This document shows, in pieces, positions 44,648 through 55,653 of a stretch of DNA of 64,000 nt. A program made the position numbers and the translations under genes. Each line of letters opens with the position of its first letter. Positions within the stretch are counted from its first letter, which is position 1. Source of the stretch: Cephalotus follicularis (Eukaryota > Streptophyta > Magnoliopsida > Oxalidales > Cephalotaceae); assembly GCA_001972305.1 (NCBI GenBank), contig BDDD01006660.1, positions 1-64,000 of the forward strand, given 5' to 3'. Below the pieces are notes generated by a model. The model was not told where the DNA came from and searched no databases. It saw only the letters and a program-made list of their open reading frames with translations.

Positions 44648-46335
44648 TTAGATCAAGGGAGGAGAAGCCAGATACTCCTTCAACTTGTCAAAGGCTGCTT
44701 GACAGTCGTCCGACCACGAGAATCCCTTGGGATCTCTGAGTACCTTGAAGAAAGGGAGGCACTTCTCTGCTGATTTAGAGACAAACCTGCTTAGGGCTGC
44801 AATCTTCCCATTTAATCTCTGCACATCCCTAATGGTTTGAGGTGGCCTCATGCCTTGAATTGCCGAGATCATCTCTGGATTGGCTTCTATTCCTCTGCTA
44901 GAAACCATAAATCCAAGGAACTTCCCTGAGGTGACCCCAAATGTGCACTTGGACGGGTTAAGCTTCATGTTGTATCTCCTCAATACTTCAAAGGTCTCCT
45001 CCAAGTCCTTTACATGAGGGTGCCTAGCTGGGGTCTTGACGAGCATGTCGTCTATGTACACCTTCATATTCTTCCCTATATGAGGTTCAAATATCTTGTT
45101 GACCAAGCGCTGGTAGGTTTCCCCTGCATTCTTCAAGCCAAAGGGCATAACCTTATAACAATACATTCCTCGGTCAGTTATGAATGCTGTCTTTTCTTCA
45201 TCCGGTCTATGCATTGGGATTTGATTGTACCCCGAATAAGCATCCAAGAAGCTTAATAGTCTGTAGCCCGAGGTTGCATCCACCAGCTGATCAATCTTCG
45301 GTAGAGGGAAGTTATCCTTTGGACAGGCTTTATTGAGGTCAGTGAAGTCTATGCACATCCTCCATTTTCCATTAGCCTTCTTGACTAACACAGGATTTGC
45401 TAGCCAGTCCGAGTAATGTACTTCTCGGATAAAGCCTGCCTGTAGCAATTTGCTCACTTCCTCGGCTATTGCTTGTTGCCTCTCAAGGGCAAAGTTCCTC
45501 TTCTTCTGTCTGATCGGTGGCCTGGCTGGATCCACACTTAGCCTGTGAACCATCACTTCTGGACTGATACCAGGGACCTCCTCTGCCGACCATGCAAACA
45601 CATCCTTATTATCACGGAGGAATGTTATTAACTCCTCCTTCTCCGCCTCTCCCAGTTGTGAGCCAACTTGGAATACTTTTTCTTCGTTGCCCTCCTCCAC
45701 GGGCACTTGAAGGACATCCTCAACAGGTTGTGGGCGTTCTGGCTCCGTATCACCTCTGAGCTCTATGTTTGCAATGGTGAGGACCTTGCCCTTCCCCTTA
45801 TCCGAGATGGCAGTTTTATAACATCTCCTCGCCACCTCCTGATCTCCTCTGACTTCCCCCATGCCAAACCTCATGGGAAACTTCATCAGCAAGTGTCTCG
45901 TAGACACTATGGCCTCCAACAAATTCAATCCTGGTCGCCCCACTATAGCATTGTAAGGGCTTGGGGTGTCTACCACAAGGAATGTTATCTCGACCTGAGA
46001 CTGACGTGGGGCTGTGCCTGCAACCACGGACAGGCTGATTGATCCCAGGGGATGGATGGTCTCACCTGCAAAACCAACCAGTGGGGTTTTAACTGGCTTT
46101 AACTGGTCGACTGGTATTCTCAGCTGATCAAATGCGTGCTTATATAGGATGTCGGCCGAGCTGCCATTATCGATGAGAATTCTCTTCATGGTAAAGAGCT
46201 CTACCAGAAGAGTCACTACCACTGGATCATCATGAGGAAGACGTACTCCCTCATAGTCCGCCTCCGAGAAGGATATCACCTCCTCATCTCCACCAGTTCT
46301 AAGCCTTTTGCTGTGAGGAACTTGTTGCACAGCAA
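44648..46335 (-). pseudogene. Tat-lineage protease and reverse transcriptase
   Basis: About 560 open residues. The retropepsin-like domain has 'RILIDNGSSADILYKHAF' and 'FLVVDTPSPYNAIVGRPGLN' (roughly residues 30-140). A linker with 'FAWSAEEVPGI' leads to RT landmarks 'VKKANGKWRMCIDFTDLNKACPKD', 'FPLPKIDQLVDATSGYRLLSFLDAYSGYNQI', 'YCYKVMPFGLKNAG' and the YIDDMLVKT active-site box, then 'FLGFMVSSRGIEANPEMISAI'. Protein motifs match Tat/Athila rather than chromoviruses. The upstream side stops at the copia LTR piece. Confidence 0.95.
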
Positions 46336-46492
46336 GGGAAAACCACTATAAATCGTTTGCACACTCTCTATCCCTTATCTCTTTACTTGTTATTGTTTGA
46401 TTGTCTTTGTGTGATTGTTTATATTCATAACTTAACTTGTTAATTCCGCAAACAAATTGTTTTAGTTTAAGGTTGCCATATAGGTCATTTCA

Positions 46493-47050
46493 AAACCATA
46501 TAGGGCTTTAGAAAGTTTATACACATGTTTTGGTGAACGAGGGTTTTCAAACCCGGGAAGTTGTTCCACATACACTTCCTCCTTTATTGTGCCACTTAGA
46601 AAAGCACTTTTTACATCCATTTGATAAAGGGTGAAATCCTTAAAGGATGCATAAGCAAGTAGCATGCGTGTTGATTCTAGCCTAGTTACGGGAGCAAATG
46701 ACTCATCAAAGTCAATTTCCTCTTTTTGGGATTATCCCTTAGCAACTAACCTAGCTTTATTTCTAATTACTATTTCTTGTTCATCTACTTTATTGCGAAA
46801 TACCCATTTAGTTCCGATTATGTTTTGGTTATTTGGCCTAGGGACTAGATTCCATACTTTATTTCTTTCAAATTGGTTTAATTCCTCTTGCATGGCATTA
46901 ATCCAATTTTCATCCTTTTCGGCTTCATCTATATTTCTAGGTTCTATTTGTGTAAAAAATGCAACATAATTTTGATTAATATTAGATCTAGTAGATACTC
47001 CTAATCTAGGATTACCTATTATTGCTTCATGAGGGTGTCCTCTTAACACC
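46493..47050 (-). pseudogene. Copia reverse transcriptase, N-terminal part
   Basis: Landmarks: 'NWINAMQEELNQFERNKVWNLVPRPNNQNIIGTKWVFRNKVDEQ' and 'RNKARLVAKG', then the 'MLLAYASFKDFTLYQMDVKSAFLSGTIKEEVYVEQLPGFENP' block and 'HVYKLSKALYG'. These are classic copia RT motifs. Confidence 0.9.
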
Positions 47051-48150
47051 TTTAAAGTTTTGTCGTGGAGAGCTTCTTGATAGCTTTCTTGAGGGGTTGC
47101 TCCTAGTGTGGATTCCTCATTTTTTGTTTCTTCTAGATTTAGCTTATCAACTCCATTTTCAACAAAATCTATACATTCAACATCAATAACTTCTTTTGGA
47201 AGTTTTGGGTTAGTTTCATCAAATACAACATGCATTGATTCTTCAACAAGTAATGTTCTTTTATTAAAACATCTATAAGCTCTATTACTAGATGAATAAC
47301 CAAGAAAGATACCTTCGTCAACTTTGGAGTCGAATTTACCAAGATGCTCTTTTCCATTGTTGTGGATGAAGCACTTGCATCCGAAGGTGTGAAAATAACC
47401 AATGTTAGGCTTTCTCCCCCTCCATAATTCATATGGAGTCTTTTTTAGATTTGGCCTTATAGATATGCGATTTAAGATATAACACAAAGTACTTATAGCT
47501 TCCGCCCAAAAATATTTTGGTAAGTTATTCTCGTTTAAAAATGTTATACACATTTCTTGTAAAATTCTATTTTTCCTTTCAACAACCCCATTTTGTTGAG
47601 GTGTTCTAGGAGTAGAGAACTCATGTATAAATCCATTTTCATTGCAAAAATTTTCAAACATATGATTTTCAAATTCTTTTCCATGATCACTTCTAATTTT
47701 AGAAATAGAAATGTCCTTTTCATTTTGAATGATTTTACAAAAATTTGAAAATTCTTTAAAAGCTTCATTTTTGTGGGCTAGGAAAATAGTCCATGTATAT
47801 CTAGAATAATCGTCTATTATAACCATGGAATAAGATTTACCACCTGGACTTCTAATATCTATTGGACCAAACAAATTTATATGCAAAAGTTGCAATGGCC
47901 TAGTTGTGGAAACAATGTCTTTGCTTTTAAATAATGCTCTAGTTTGTTTTCCATATTGACATGCACCACAAACTTTATCTTTTACAAAGCTAATTTTACG
48001 GAGTCCTTTAACTAGTTCATGTTTTAGAAGCTTCGAAATAGTTGACATACCTACATGACCTAATATTCTATGTCATAGCCAACTATCTTCATTTATAGAC
48101 ACTAGACACTTAACATTATGCAAATCATCGATATTTACCACATATACATT
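47050..48150 (-). pseudogene. Copia integrase
   Basis: Zinc-region end 'VCGACQYGKQTRALF' is followed by the core: 'PLQLLHINLFGPIDIRSPGGKSYSMVIIDDYSRYTWTIFL', 'IRSDHGKEFENHMFENFC' and 'PQQNGVVERKNRILQEM'. The downstream GKNPYELWRG-like segment reads 'KKTPYELWRGRKPNIGYFHTFGCKCFIHN'. A further conserved tail is 'DEGIFLGYSSSNRAYRCFNKRT'. Integrase would insert the DNA copy into the genome. Confidence 0.92.
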
Positions 48151-48189
48151 CTCATGTCTATATCCTACAAACTTAATTTTATTATTATT

Positions 48190-48495
48190 TATGTCTATCA
48201 CTTTACAAGAATCCTTTTAAAGGTGACTCTACAATCCTTGTCACATAATTGACATATGCTCAAGAGATTGTGTTTGAGTCCATCAACAAATAGAACATTA
48301 TGAATAGAGGTTTTATTGTTACCTATGGAGCCAAATCCTTTGATCTTTCCTTTTGCATTGTCTCCAAATGTTACATCTCCTCCTTTCTTTGATTCGAATT
48401 TGATAAAGAGACTTTTGTTGCCCGTCATATGTTTGGAGCACCCACTATCCAAGTACCATTGTGTCTTCTTGGATAGTGCCTTCAAACACACCTAC
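48190..48495 (-). pseudogene. Copia protease
   Basis: 'WYLDSGCSKHMTGNKSLF' is the copia aspartic protease signature. 'GGDVTFGDNAKGKIKGFGSI' and 'IHNVLFVDGLKHNLLSICQLCDK' follow. It sits between gag and integrase. Confidence 0.9.
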
Positions 48496-48506
48496 AAACA
48501 CAAATT

Positions 48507-49852
48507 TCAAATTTTTGTTTGAGGTACCCAACAAACTTTGGGTCCTTTGGGGTTAATTACAATGGTTCCTTTGGGAACCCAACTCTTCCTTATTCTAGTG
48601 AAATTTGAATCATTCATTATATTTTCTTTGTAAAAACAAGAAGTAGAGATATGACCATTCTTACCACAATTATTGCAAGATATAAACATTCTTCTTTTAT
48701 ACATAATATGTCTTTTATAAAAGCATGATGAAGATGTATGACCGTTTTTACCACAATGGTCACACGAAGCATTTATCTTTTTCTTGTATATAGAATTTTT
48801 CTTATGATAGCATGATGAAGATGTATGTCCATGTTTGCCACAAAAATTACAAGAGTTATTCATATTTTTCTTAAACATGGCATTCTTCTTATGAAAGCAG
48901 GTGAAAGATGTATGACCATTCTTACCACAATAGTCACAAGAAATCTTTACACTTTTTTTCTTAATATGAGCTTTTTCAACCTTCTCTTTTTCTATCCTCT
49001 CTTTCCTTTCAAAGAAGTTTGGATAAAGCTTCACATTGTTCATCTCCTCATATCCTAGCCCGACCTTATCAAAAACACATCTTTGCATACCGAGAAGATT
49101 TTCATGTTTTTGAGTACTATTAGAAAACTTTGAGAAAGTTTTCTTTAATGCGTTTATTTCTTCCTTAAGGTTTCTATTTTCCTTCTCTAAATATGCTACT
49201 TCATTTTCTAGGAGATCTACTTCAATTTCGTTTGAGTTATCTTCCTTAGCCAAATTAATTGATTTAAGTTCCTCATTTGCATTTACTAAAGTCTTGACCT
49301 TTTTCTTTAAAGATGCAATCATAGAAATATATTTTTCTACGACTAAGACAAGTTCATCATAGGTTACCTCATCGCTTTCTTCCTCTTATTCTCCCTCCAA
49401 GGCCATCAAAGTTATTTGAGACACTTCTTCATCTGAATCTTCATCCGAGATAGACTCATCAATATCATCCCATGTGGCAATCATAGCTTTATTCTTCTTC
49501 TTCAAGAGATCCTTCTTTTTGAGTCGGGGGCAATCACTTTTGTAATACCCCGGTTTGTTGCACTCGAAGCAAACGATCTCTTCTAGCTTGCTTGACTCTC
49601 CCTTTTGGTAGATTTTCTTGTTTGGCTTTCCACCAAACTTCTTCTTGCTACCTAGGAATTTTTTGAACTTTCGTGTGATGAGGGCTAGCTCTTCATTTTC
49701 ATCATCGTCCTCAGAGTCTTCGATTAGGTACGATTTCAATGCAACTATCTTCTTTTTCTTTTTCTCCTTCTCCTCATCATCATCTTTATTTTGCATTGAA
49801 AGTTCATGGGTCATTAGTGACCCGAGAAGATCTTCTAATGGAAGGATGTTGA
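48507..49852 (-). pseudogene. Copia gag with four 29-residue zinc-knuckle repeats
   Basis: The gag end 'ILPLEDLLGSLMTHELSM' is followed by a charged Lys/Glu/Asp region and one knuckle 'CFECNKPGYYKSDCP'. A coiled-coil-like segment comes next (about 70 residues with ENEVAYLEKENRNLKEEI), then four CX2CX4HX4C knuckles. In the 271-residue block the first cysteines fall at residues 129, 158, 187 and 216, exactly 29 apart. The linkers are basic (HKKN..KKK). The knuckles likely bind RNA. A near-identical copy is at 37266-38573. The N-terminal gag part is missing because the A LTR begins there. Confidence 0.9.
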
Positions 49853-52457
49853 TGTAATACCCTGTTTGCCTGTACGCATTTTTACGGGTTTTATTTGTTT
49901 CGTTTAGTAGTTGTCCACTTTATTTTGGGTTTATATTTTGGGGCTGACTGATACCAGCCTTGGATTTGGGCATGTTAGTATGAGTAGTTTGTTTTGGTAA
50001 AATTTAAGTCATTTTATTTTATTTTCCTCTTTTTGCAAACAAATTTTATACAATGCATAATTATAAACCTTTTAAAACAAATTAATTAAAATTACTAATT
50101 CTTTTAATTTTCTTAAATTTTCTTATCTTTTTCTCCTCCCTCCCTTATCTCTCCTGTCTCTTTCTCCCTCTCAATATTTCCCTCCCGTAATCCTCTCCCT
50201 CTTTCCTTTTTCTCTCCCTGAAAATCTACACATCTTCCTTATCTAAACTAATTTGGTTTCCTTTTCCTATCCTTTCCGTTTTGGCTTCCTCTTTGCTATT
50301 TATGTAAGACAATGCCAATGTGTCAGCCATCTTTTCCCGAGTATAGCTGCTGCCGAACCTGCCTATGTCATTGGGGCTTTGTTTTCTATAATTCTTGCTA
50401 CATCAATAAGGTTAGTCTCTTCAAGGTTAAATTCAGGAAGTGTTTTATTTATATTTGAATGGCATTGTCAAAACTTTGAGGGTGTGTTTTCTTTCCTTTG
50501 ATTCTGTCAACAGTTGTGTTCTTTTTCAGTTAGTGTCACCATTGTAGGTTAGTTTGTTGCCTTAATGTGATGGTTATGCTATTAGTTTTACCAAGAATTC
50601 GTTTTGGCATGTATGGGTTGCTAGAGATAGTTTTGTTTTGGTTTCTACATTCTTGAATTCCTGTCAAATAAATCATGAGGTGATAGCAATCTGTAGACAC
50701 CTAGGGAGTATTGTATAATCTGGTTTTGATGCATGTGATCATGATAAGTGGACAGAATTGGAGCTATGCATTTGTATGTCATGGTTTATGTTTTCTGTCA
50801 CCTTAAATAAATTGCTGTCAATATGTCTCAGTCAAAATTCAGTGTTATAACATCGTTTTACATACCATACAAAGTTGTTTCTGATGTTGGTAATCTGTTG
50901 GTGTTGAGAAATCTGAGTTTTGGCATCTAGATTGCACAAAACTGCACAAAACTGCTGTTCTGTCACCCAGAACAGTCGGCTGCCCATATGAACAGGCGGC
51001 TGTTTTGTGTTGTGTAATCAACTGGACCTGTTGTGTAGTCAACTGCCACCCCTTTGACAGTCGACTACAGTCATGAAACAGTCAGATGGTTTGTCCTGTA
51101 ACTTTCTATTTTCATCCGTTTGCTCTTCCAATGAATCCAGGACTGTTTTAAACATCATTATGATTCTATTTTATGCCCAAAATAAATTTTAGACCCTTAT
51201 TTGAATATTGTTATGTTGTATAGATTATTGTGCCACGTGAGGCTAATAGATTTATCGGATATTCGTAAGTTACTCTGTGATCGCAAAAAGGTACGGATAT
51301 TCTACTCTTTGCTACTCCCTTCAATTTTAGCGAAATAAAATCAGTTTTGGACATCTAAATTATTTGAAATGAATTCAGTTTTATGAATATGTTTCCTTTG
51401 GTTTTATGAACTAAGTATATTTGCTATGCTTCAAAATAAAGTCAGTTTGATATTTTACGAAAACGATTATATTTTCTGGCTTTATAAATTCAGTTGTGAT
51501 ATGTCTCTTTATTGTGAAAATAAAAGAGTTGCCTTTTGATTATGAAAGTATGCGTTATGTCAAACTCTATCGTTGAGAACGATTTATGATTATGTTTTGG
51601 GAAACCCTTCTATGTGTTTTAATTGATTTTGATGAAATCAAAGTTTTTGAAATGGTGAAATACTGAGTTTTGTACCCACCTATGGGGTGTACCATAGGCA
51701 TCCTGTGGGCCTGGCAAGGGGGAATGACACTTTCCGTAACGGTGTGATTAGTTTACGGTGGCTCTTTGTGATATCCTTGGATAGGATTTGTGATAGAGGC
51801 GTATGGATCGATCCTAGTTATACGATTTGGGATATGTTATGACATGGGAATTGTATGCGTAGTGCCGTACACTGCAATTATATTTGGCAATGTGGATGTC
51901 GCGAATCCCTTGCTACGATGTGTTTCTGATATGTTATATGCTCAGTATGGAACCTATGTTTTTGGAAAGGTATGCTTTATGTTTTCAAAGCTATGAATTT
52001 GGTTTATATGTTTTGCTGTGTGCGTTTACAAAGTATGTTTAAACTATTTTCTTGCTTAAGATTTCTGTTTTAAAGTACTTTTGAAATCTTCTTGCTTTAA
52101 AATATCGTTTACTGTTTTATATTCTATATTCGTACTGAGGTTTGTTCAGTAGCGTTTTCTTTCCATGCGGAAGGTTATCAGGAGCGACGGGGCAATGTGT
52201 GACGAGAGTGACTCCCTTATGTATGAGGGTCATCTAGGAGCTGATCCCTTCGTGTTTATGTGGTCATAGTGGAACCTGTTTAATGAACAATATGTTAATT
52301 TCAGTTCATGACTTTTGGTTATGAATAAGTTTCAATATGTTATTAGATATGTTTTAAACCACCACGTACTTAATAAAGATGAACTTTCTAGTATGTTTAG
52401 TTATGTTAAGTTTCTGTTATATGCACTGTAGTGGCTCCCACAGCTCGGGGGTGTACA
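49853..52457 (+). repeat. 5' LTR of element A
   Basis: Starts TGTAATACCCTG and ends GGGGGTGTACA, 2.6 kb. Its first 407 bp occur again at 38612-39018. Its middle part matches the minus-strand pieces at 369-4477 and 8338-10142. It carries a TCGA palindrome array. It begins with an AT-rich stretch and then a CT-rich tract near 50135-50220. Confidence 0.9.
50973..51088. repeat. TCGA-type palindrome array in the A LTR
   Basis: Centres are near 50976, 50996, 51018, 51039, 51061 and 51082, with steps of 20-22 bp. Several sites are degenerate (CAGTCGGCTG, CAATCAACTG), but the phase is kept. Confidence 0.75.
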
Positions 52458-52462
52458 GTTTA

Positions 52463-52479
52463 TGGTATCGGAGAATAGG
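52463..52479 (+). other. Primer-binding site of A
   Basis: TGGTATCGGAGAATAGG, five bases after the LTR end. It has one change from the usual TGGTATCAGAG core and keeps the ATAGG extension seen in family B. Confidence 0.7.
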
Positions 52480-52626
52480 TTGTGTTCCTTAGAAGACCAA
52501 ACTAGGTTGATTTATGAGCTTGGGTAGACTTGGATTATGGATGTTATGTTATGGCCTTTCTGATATGTTTTCTGTTTTGATTTTTGTGTTTCGGTTTGAT
52601 ATCTCGTGTTTCAGTTTCCTTCGTAG

Positions 52627-53083
52627 ATGGTACGTACAAGAAACACTCCTCGGAGAACTGCACCAGCTGGGGCTCAGAATGAAGTCAGAAATGAGCCTTC
52701 TGTGGAAGTGCTGGTTTGTCAGGCAGTTGCTCAGGAAGTGAATCGTGTAATGCAACAACAATATCGGGAACAAGTGGTTGAAGAGAATGCTCCGACAGAG
52801 TTTCAGGTGGTTATAGGAACTGGGGATAGGCATGACACACCTGCTTATGTTTGGCCGGAGCGGTTTCAAAAACAGAGGCCGCAGTCTTTCAGTTCGGCTG
52901 TGACACCTGTGGAAGCTGAACACTGGATAGAACACATGGAGAAGATCTTTAGTGTACTGAGGTGTGATGATAAGCAGAAGGTAAGGTTGGTGGCTTGCAA
53001 ACTCAAATGAGATGCCAAGAAGTGGTGGAATACTCTGAATTTGACTAAGGGAGGAGGTTATGCAGATGCACTGTTATGGTCTG
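52627..53083 (+). pseudogene. Element A gag, N-terminal part
   Basis: Begins MVRTRNTPRRTAPAGAQNE and includes 'QAVAQEVNRVMQQQ' and 'WPERFQKQRPQSFSSAVTPVEAEHWIEHMEKIF'. It aligns with family B gag along its length. The chromovirus gag core starts where the B array interrupts it. Confidence 0.85.
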
Positions 53084-54429
53084 TGTAACACCCACGATGG
53101 TGGGAGCCCTTACAGGAAATAATACCAAACTGAAACATAACGGAATACCTAAACAAAGACTGATGCGAAACAGATGTGGTGGTATGAAACATAACATATA
53201 ACAAAACCGATGTTTAACAAAGTCTAAAAAAAAACTTAACAATACATAAGTAAAAGCAAACCATAATCCGATATCCAAATACTGTTTAAGAGGAAACTAG
53301 TCTGATATTAACTAAAAATATGAGCAACACTACTGAAAACAAAATGGATCAACTCCTAGCTGATCCTCTGACAAATGGGTAACTCTCATCACACGTTTCC
53401 CCCATCCTTCCGGAAACCTTCCGCATAGAAACAAAAACGCGGCTGAGAAAACCTCAGTACGGATAAGGAAGTAAAACAGTAAACGGTGAACAAATGATTG
53501 GAACTTTAAATTTAGCAAAGTAACATAATAAATATTCTTCAAGATGTAAAGCAAAATATTTGAAAATGAGCAGTTATAAAATCGTCATAACTTTACGAAA
53601 AACATATTTTCATAATTCAAAACTTTATCTGATTTCATAATTCCATAACAGAGAATTCTGACATACATACATATATAGGTGCAAGGGTTCGCGAGGCCCA
53701 CATGCTCTGACGGAAAAGTCATGTACGGCACTACACAAACAGTCCCAAATGCTGAATTTCTGAATTCTGACAATAACTAGAGTATACTCATGTCCTCCAT
53801 GCCAAAGAACATGCCTATGATACCTCATAGGTAGGGTTTTTCTCTGTATGTTATTATGCTAAAAATTCATTTTATTCTAAAACAATTCTTAAACATACTT
53901 ATGTAAACTGTCTCCAGACATATCTGAAATTATTTAAAGAGGATCATACTTTCATATCAAAAATCAAAATCAAAATCCGATCTGTATCTGAAGTATAACA
54001 TACTCCCTAAAGTGGAAGCCATGTCCAAACAATAACACATTTTCGATAACAGAAAATATGTATATTAAAAATTAATATCCGATGTAACGATAATAAATTC
54101 GTTTCAGTAATATTATTACCAAAATGAGGATATTCAATCAAAATATGAATTTTATTCCGATTAAAACACGGAGCATAATCATAGAAGCATAAATCCGTTC
54201 AAGAACGATGTATCAGTAAAAAATAACTTTGTTTAATTTAACCAAAGGAATATCCAAGAATCGAAGAATCCATACATTAGCAGGTTGAAAATCTAAGAAA
54301 TCTAGAATACCGGACAAAAGCACCCTAGAAGTGTCCTAAACTCCACCACGAATGATATTAAGACCTAAACACATGAGTCCAAACATCACATAACATAAAA
54401 AGTAGCAATTATCAAAACTGCCAGAGAAA

Positions 54430-54557
54430 GCGTCGACAGTTTGTTCCTAGGCGTCGACGGTTTCATTGCACAAAAGGACAAAGCGTAGAGTAAAGAGTCG
54501 ACTGACCACAGCACAAAACAATACAAAGCGGCGACGCTCAAGGAATTAAGCGTCGTG
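54430..54557. repeat. TCGA palindrome group 1 in the B LTR
   Basis: Centres are near 54433, 54454, 54498, 54531 and 54553, mostly paired at 21-22 bp. Arms are of the AGCGTCGACGCT type. Confidence 0.65.
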
Positions 54558-54832
54558 GTTTACGTCGAATACAGAATACCAGTTGCAGAAAACAGTTTCA
54601 ATTTCATGAACAACTCAGATTTTTCATATACAGAAGTTATAGTAGCAATAAACAGACTTAAAAAACATGTCATATGAGTCTGTAACTAGCAGTATGGTGA
54701 TTATAAATGCACAATCATGAAAATAACAAGTTTAGCATAGCATTTTCATGTCAAAACATGGTTTTAAAATAGTTTACAAAATCATGAACTATAATCTGAT
54801 TTTTTTTCCTGTGAATAATCCGTAAAACAGTG

Positions 54833-54853
54833 ATATATATATATATATATATA
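54833..54853. repeat. (AT)10 microsatellite
   Basis: Pure alternating AT run inside the B LTR, absent from the partner LTR. Confidence 0.95.
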
Positions 54854-55332
54854 CACGTACATACGTCAATAACATGATTTCTTGTTTTTAAGCATCAATA
54901 TTACAAATTATGCATAAAACCCATGAACATATAAAGATAACAGCAGAAATTTAGTTTCAAGAGGCTTCTAAAATCATGCTCACGATTAAATTCTAGCCTG
55001 TTTCAATACGAATTAATGGGTGGTATAGAAACTACATAGTACAAGCTACAACTTTCGTTTAGAATTTACCTACAAAAGACGTCAAAATCGGTGTAGAAAA
55101 ATGCTTGCAAAGTTGCTGTTCGTGTTTGTCAAAATGTGCAGATAGTTTTCTTTCAACATAATACTTAGATTTTTAAAACCAGAAAAAAGAGTAAAATTAA
55201 TGGTAAAATCGTGCAACTAATAAGTTTCCTTTCATGCAGATTCAGTTTTGAACAAAGAAGGAAAATCATATCAACAAAAATGGCAAAAACCCCTTTTTTC
55301 CTTAAACATGTCACCGTCCAAACTGGTATGGA

Positions 55333-55475
55333 AAGCCGACTAAAGCGTCGACTATTTACTTAAAGCGTCGACAGTTAAGAACATAAATACAAAACGCGTC
55401 GATGTTACACGTTTATGCGTCAACGTGTCACACAACACCCAAAGCGTCGGCGGTTCAAAATAGAGCGTCGGCGCT
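55333..55475. repeat. TCGA palindrome group 2 in the B LTR
   Basis: Centres are at 55348, 55368, 55399, 55420, 55447 and 55468: three pairs 20-21 bp apart. The pairing resembles the 48-bp double unit of the F LTR. Confidence 0.75.
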
Positions 55476-55599
55476 TTGTGCCCAGAAAACAAAAATAAAA
55501 GAATTTCAAACTAAAAATCAAAGCGTTCACAAACCATAGCATACATAAAAAGATATAAACCCAACATAAAACATGTAAGCATAGAAACGGGATATTACA

Positions 55600-55611
55600 T
55601 CCACCCCCCAT
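55600..55611 (-). other. Polypurine tract of B
   Basis: Minus-strand ATGGGGGGTGGA adjoining the LTR start. The second copy of the junction is at 63131. Confidence 0.75.
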
Positions 55612-55653
55612 AAAAAAAAGATTTCGTCCCGAAATCACAACCTTAAGCATACC

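Larger units (their letters stand above)
39019..46335 (-). mobile_element. Tat-lineage Ty3/gypsy element (3' LTR to protease)
   Basis: Minus-strand order: protease, RT, RNase H, archaeal-type RNase H, integrase, an antisense ORF region, polypurine tract and 3' LTR. The second RNase H and the antisense ORF mark the Tat/Retand group. Two long open pol blocks (about 560 and 600 residues) suggest a fairly recent insertion. The 5' part (gag and 5' LTR) is absent, so the element is incomplete. It was inserted in the duplicated A LTR start; the base pairs before its LTR are GTTTC, which also occur at the equivalent empty site near 50256-50260. Confidence 0.9.
36919..46492 (+). mobile_element. Plus-strand copia LTR with TSD AAACC, interrupted by a 9.1-kb block
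   Basis: The left piece (36919-37195) starts TGTTGGCTTTTAGTCTAAATCC, closely matching the minus-strand copia LTR start at 27591. The right piece (46336-46492) has the Sirevirus-like 'aaccactataaatcg' and 'attccgcaaac' blocks and ends ATTTCA. AAACC flanks both sides (36914-36918 and 46493-46497), a perfect 5-bp target duplication within the older copia RT. The space between the pieces holds a 1.8-kb duplicated segment and a Tat-lineage element. A solo LTR and a whole element cannot be distinguished. Confidence 0.75.
46493..49852 (-). mobile_element. Main body of the minus-strand Sirevirus-like copia element
   Basis: Minus-strand order gag, protease, integrase, RT is the Ty1/copia order, with integrase before RT. 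The RT continues at 36487-36918 beyond an inserted LTR. The 3' leader and LTR lie at 26857-27850 beyond element F. The gag start is cut by the plus-strand A LTR at 49853. It is broken, with several breaks and at least three later insertions. As host of F, the copia LTR and A, it must be older than all of them. Confidence 0.9.
49853..53083 (+). mobile_element. Gypsy element A: 5' LTR, PBS and gag start
   Basis: The LTR (49853-52457) lies in copia gag. It is followed by a primer-binding site and the first part of gag, and then by the minus-strand B array. The gag is clearly a sister of B gag, so A and B are related chromovirus families. The rest of A is not visible and may lie beyond the right edge of the window. 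Confidence 0.85.
53084..55599 (-). repeat. 3' LTR of B
   Basis: Minus-strand start TGTAATATCCCG at 55599 after an ATGGGGGGTGGA tract; end ...GTGGGTGTTACA at 53084. Length is 2.52 kb. It holds two palindrome groups and a short AT microsatellite, and differs in length from its partner by about 0.4 kb. Confidence 0.9.
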
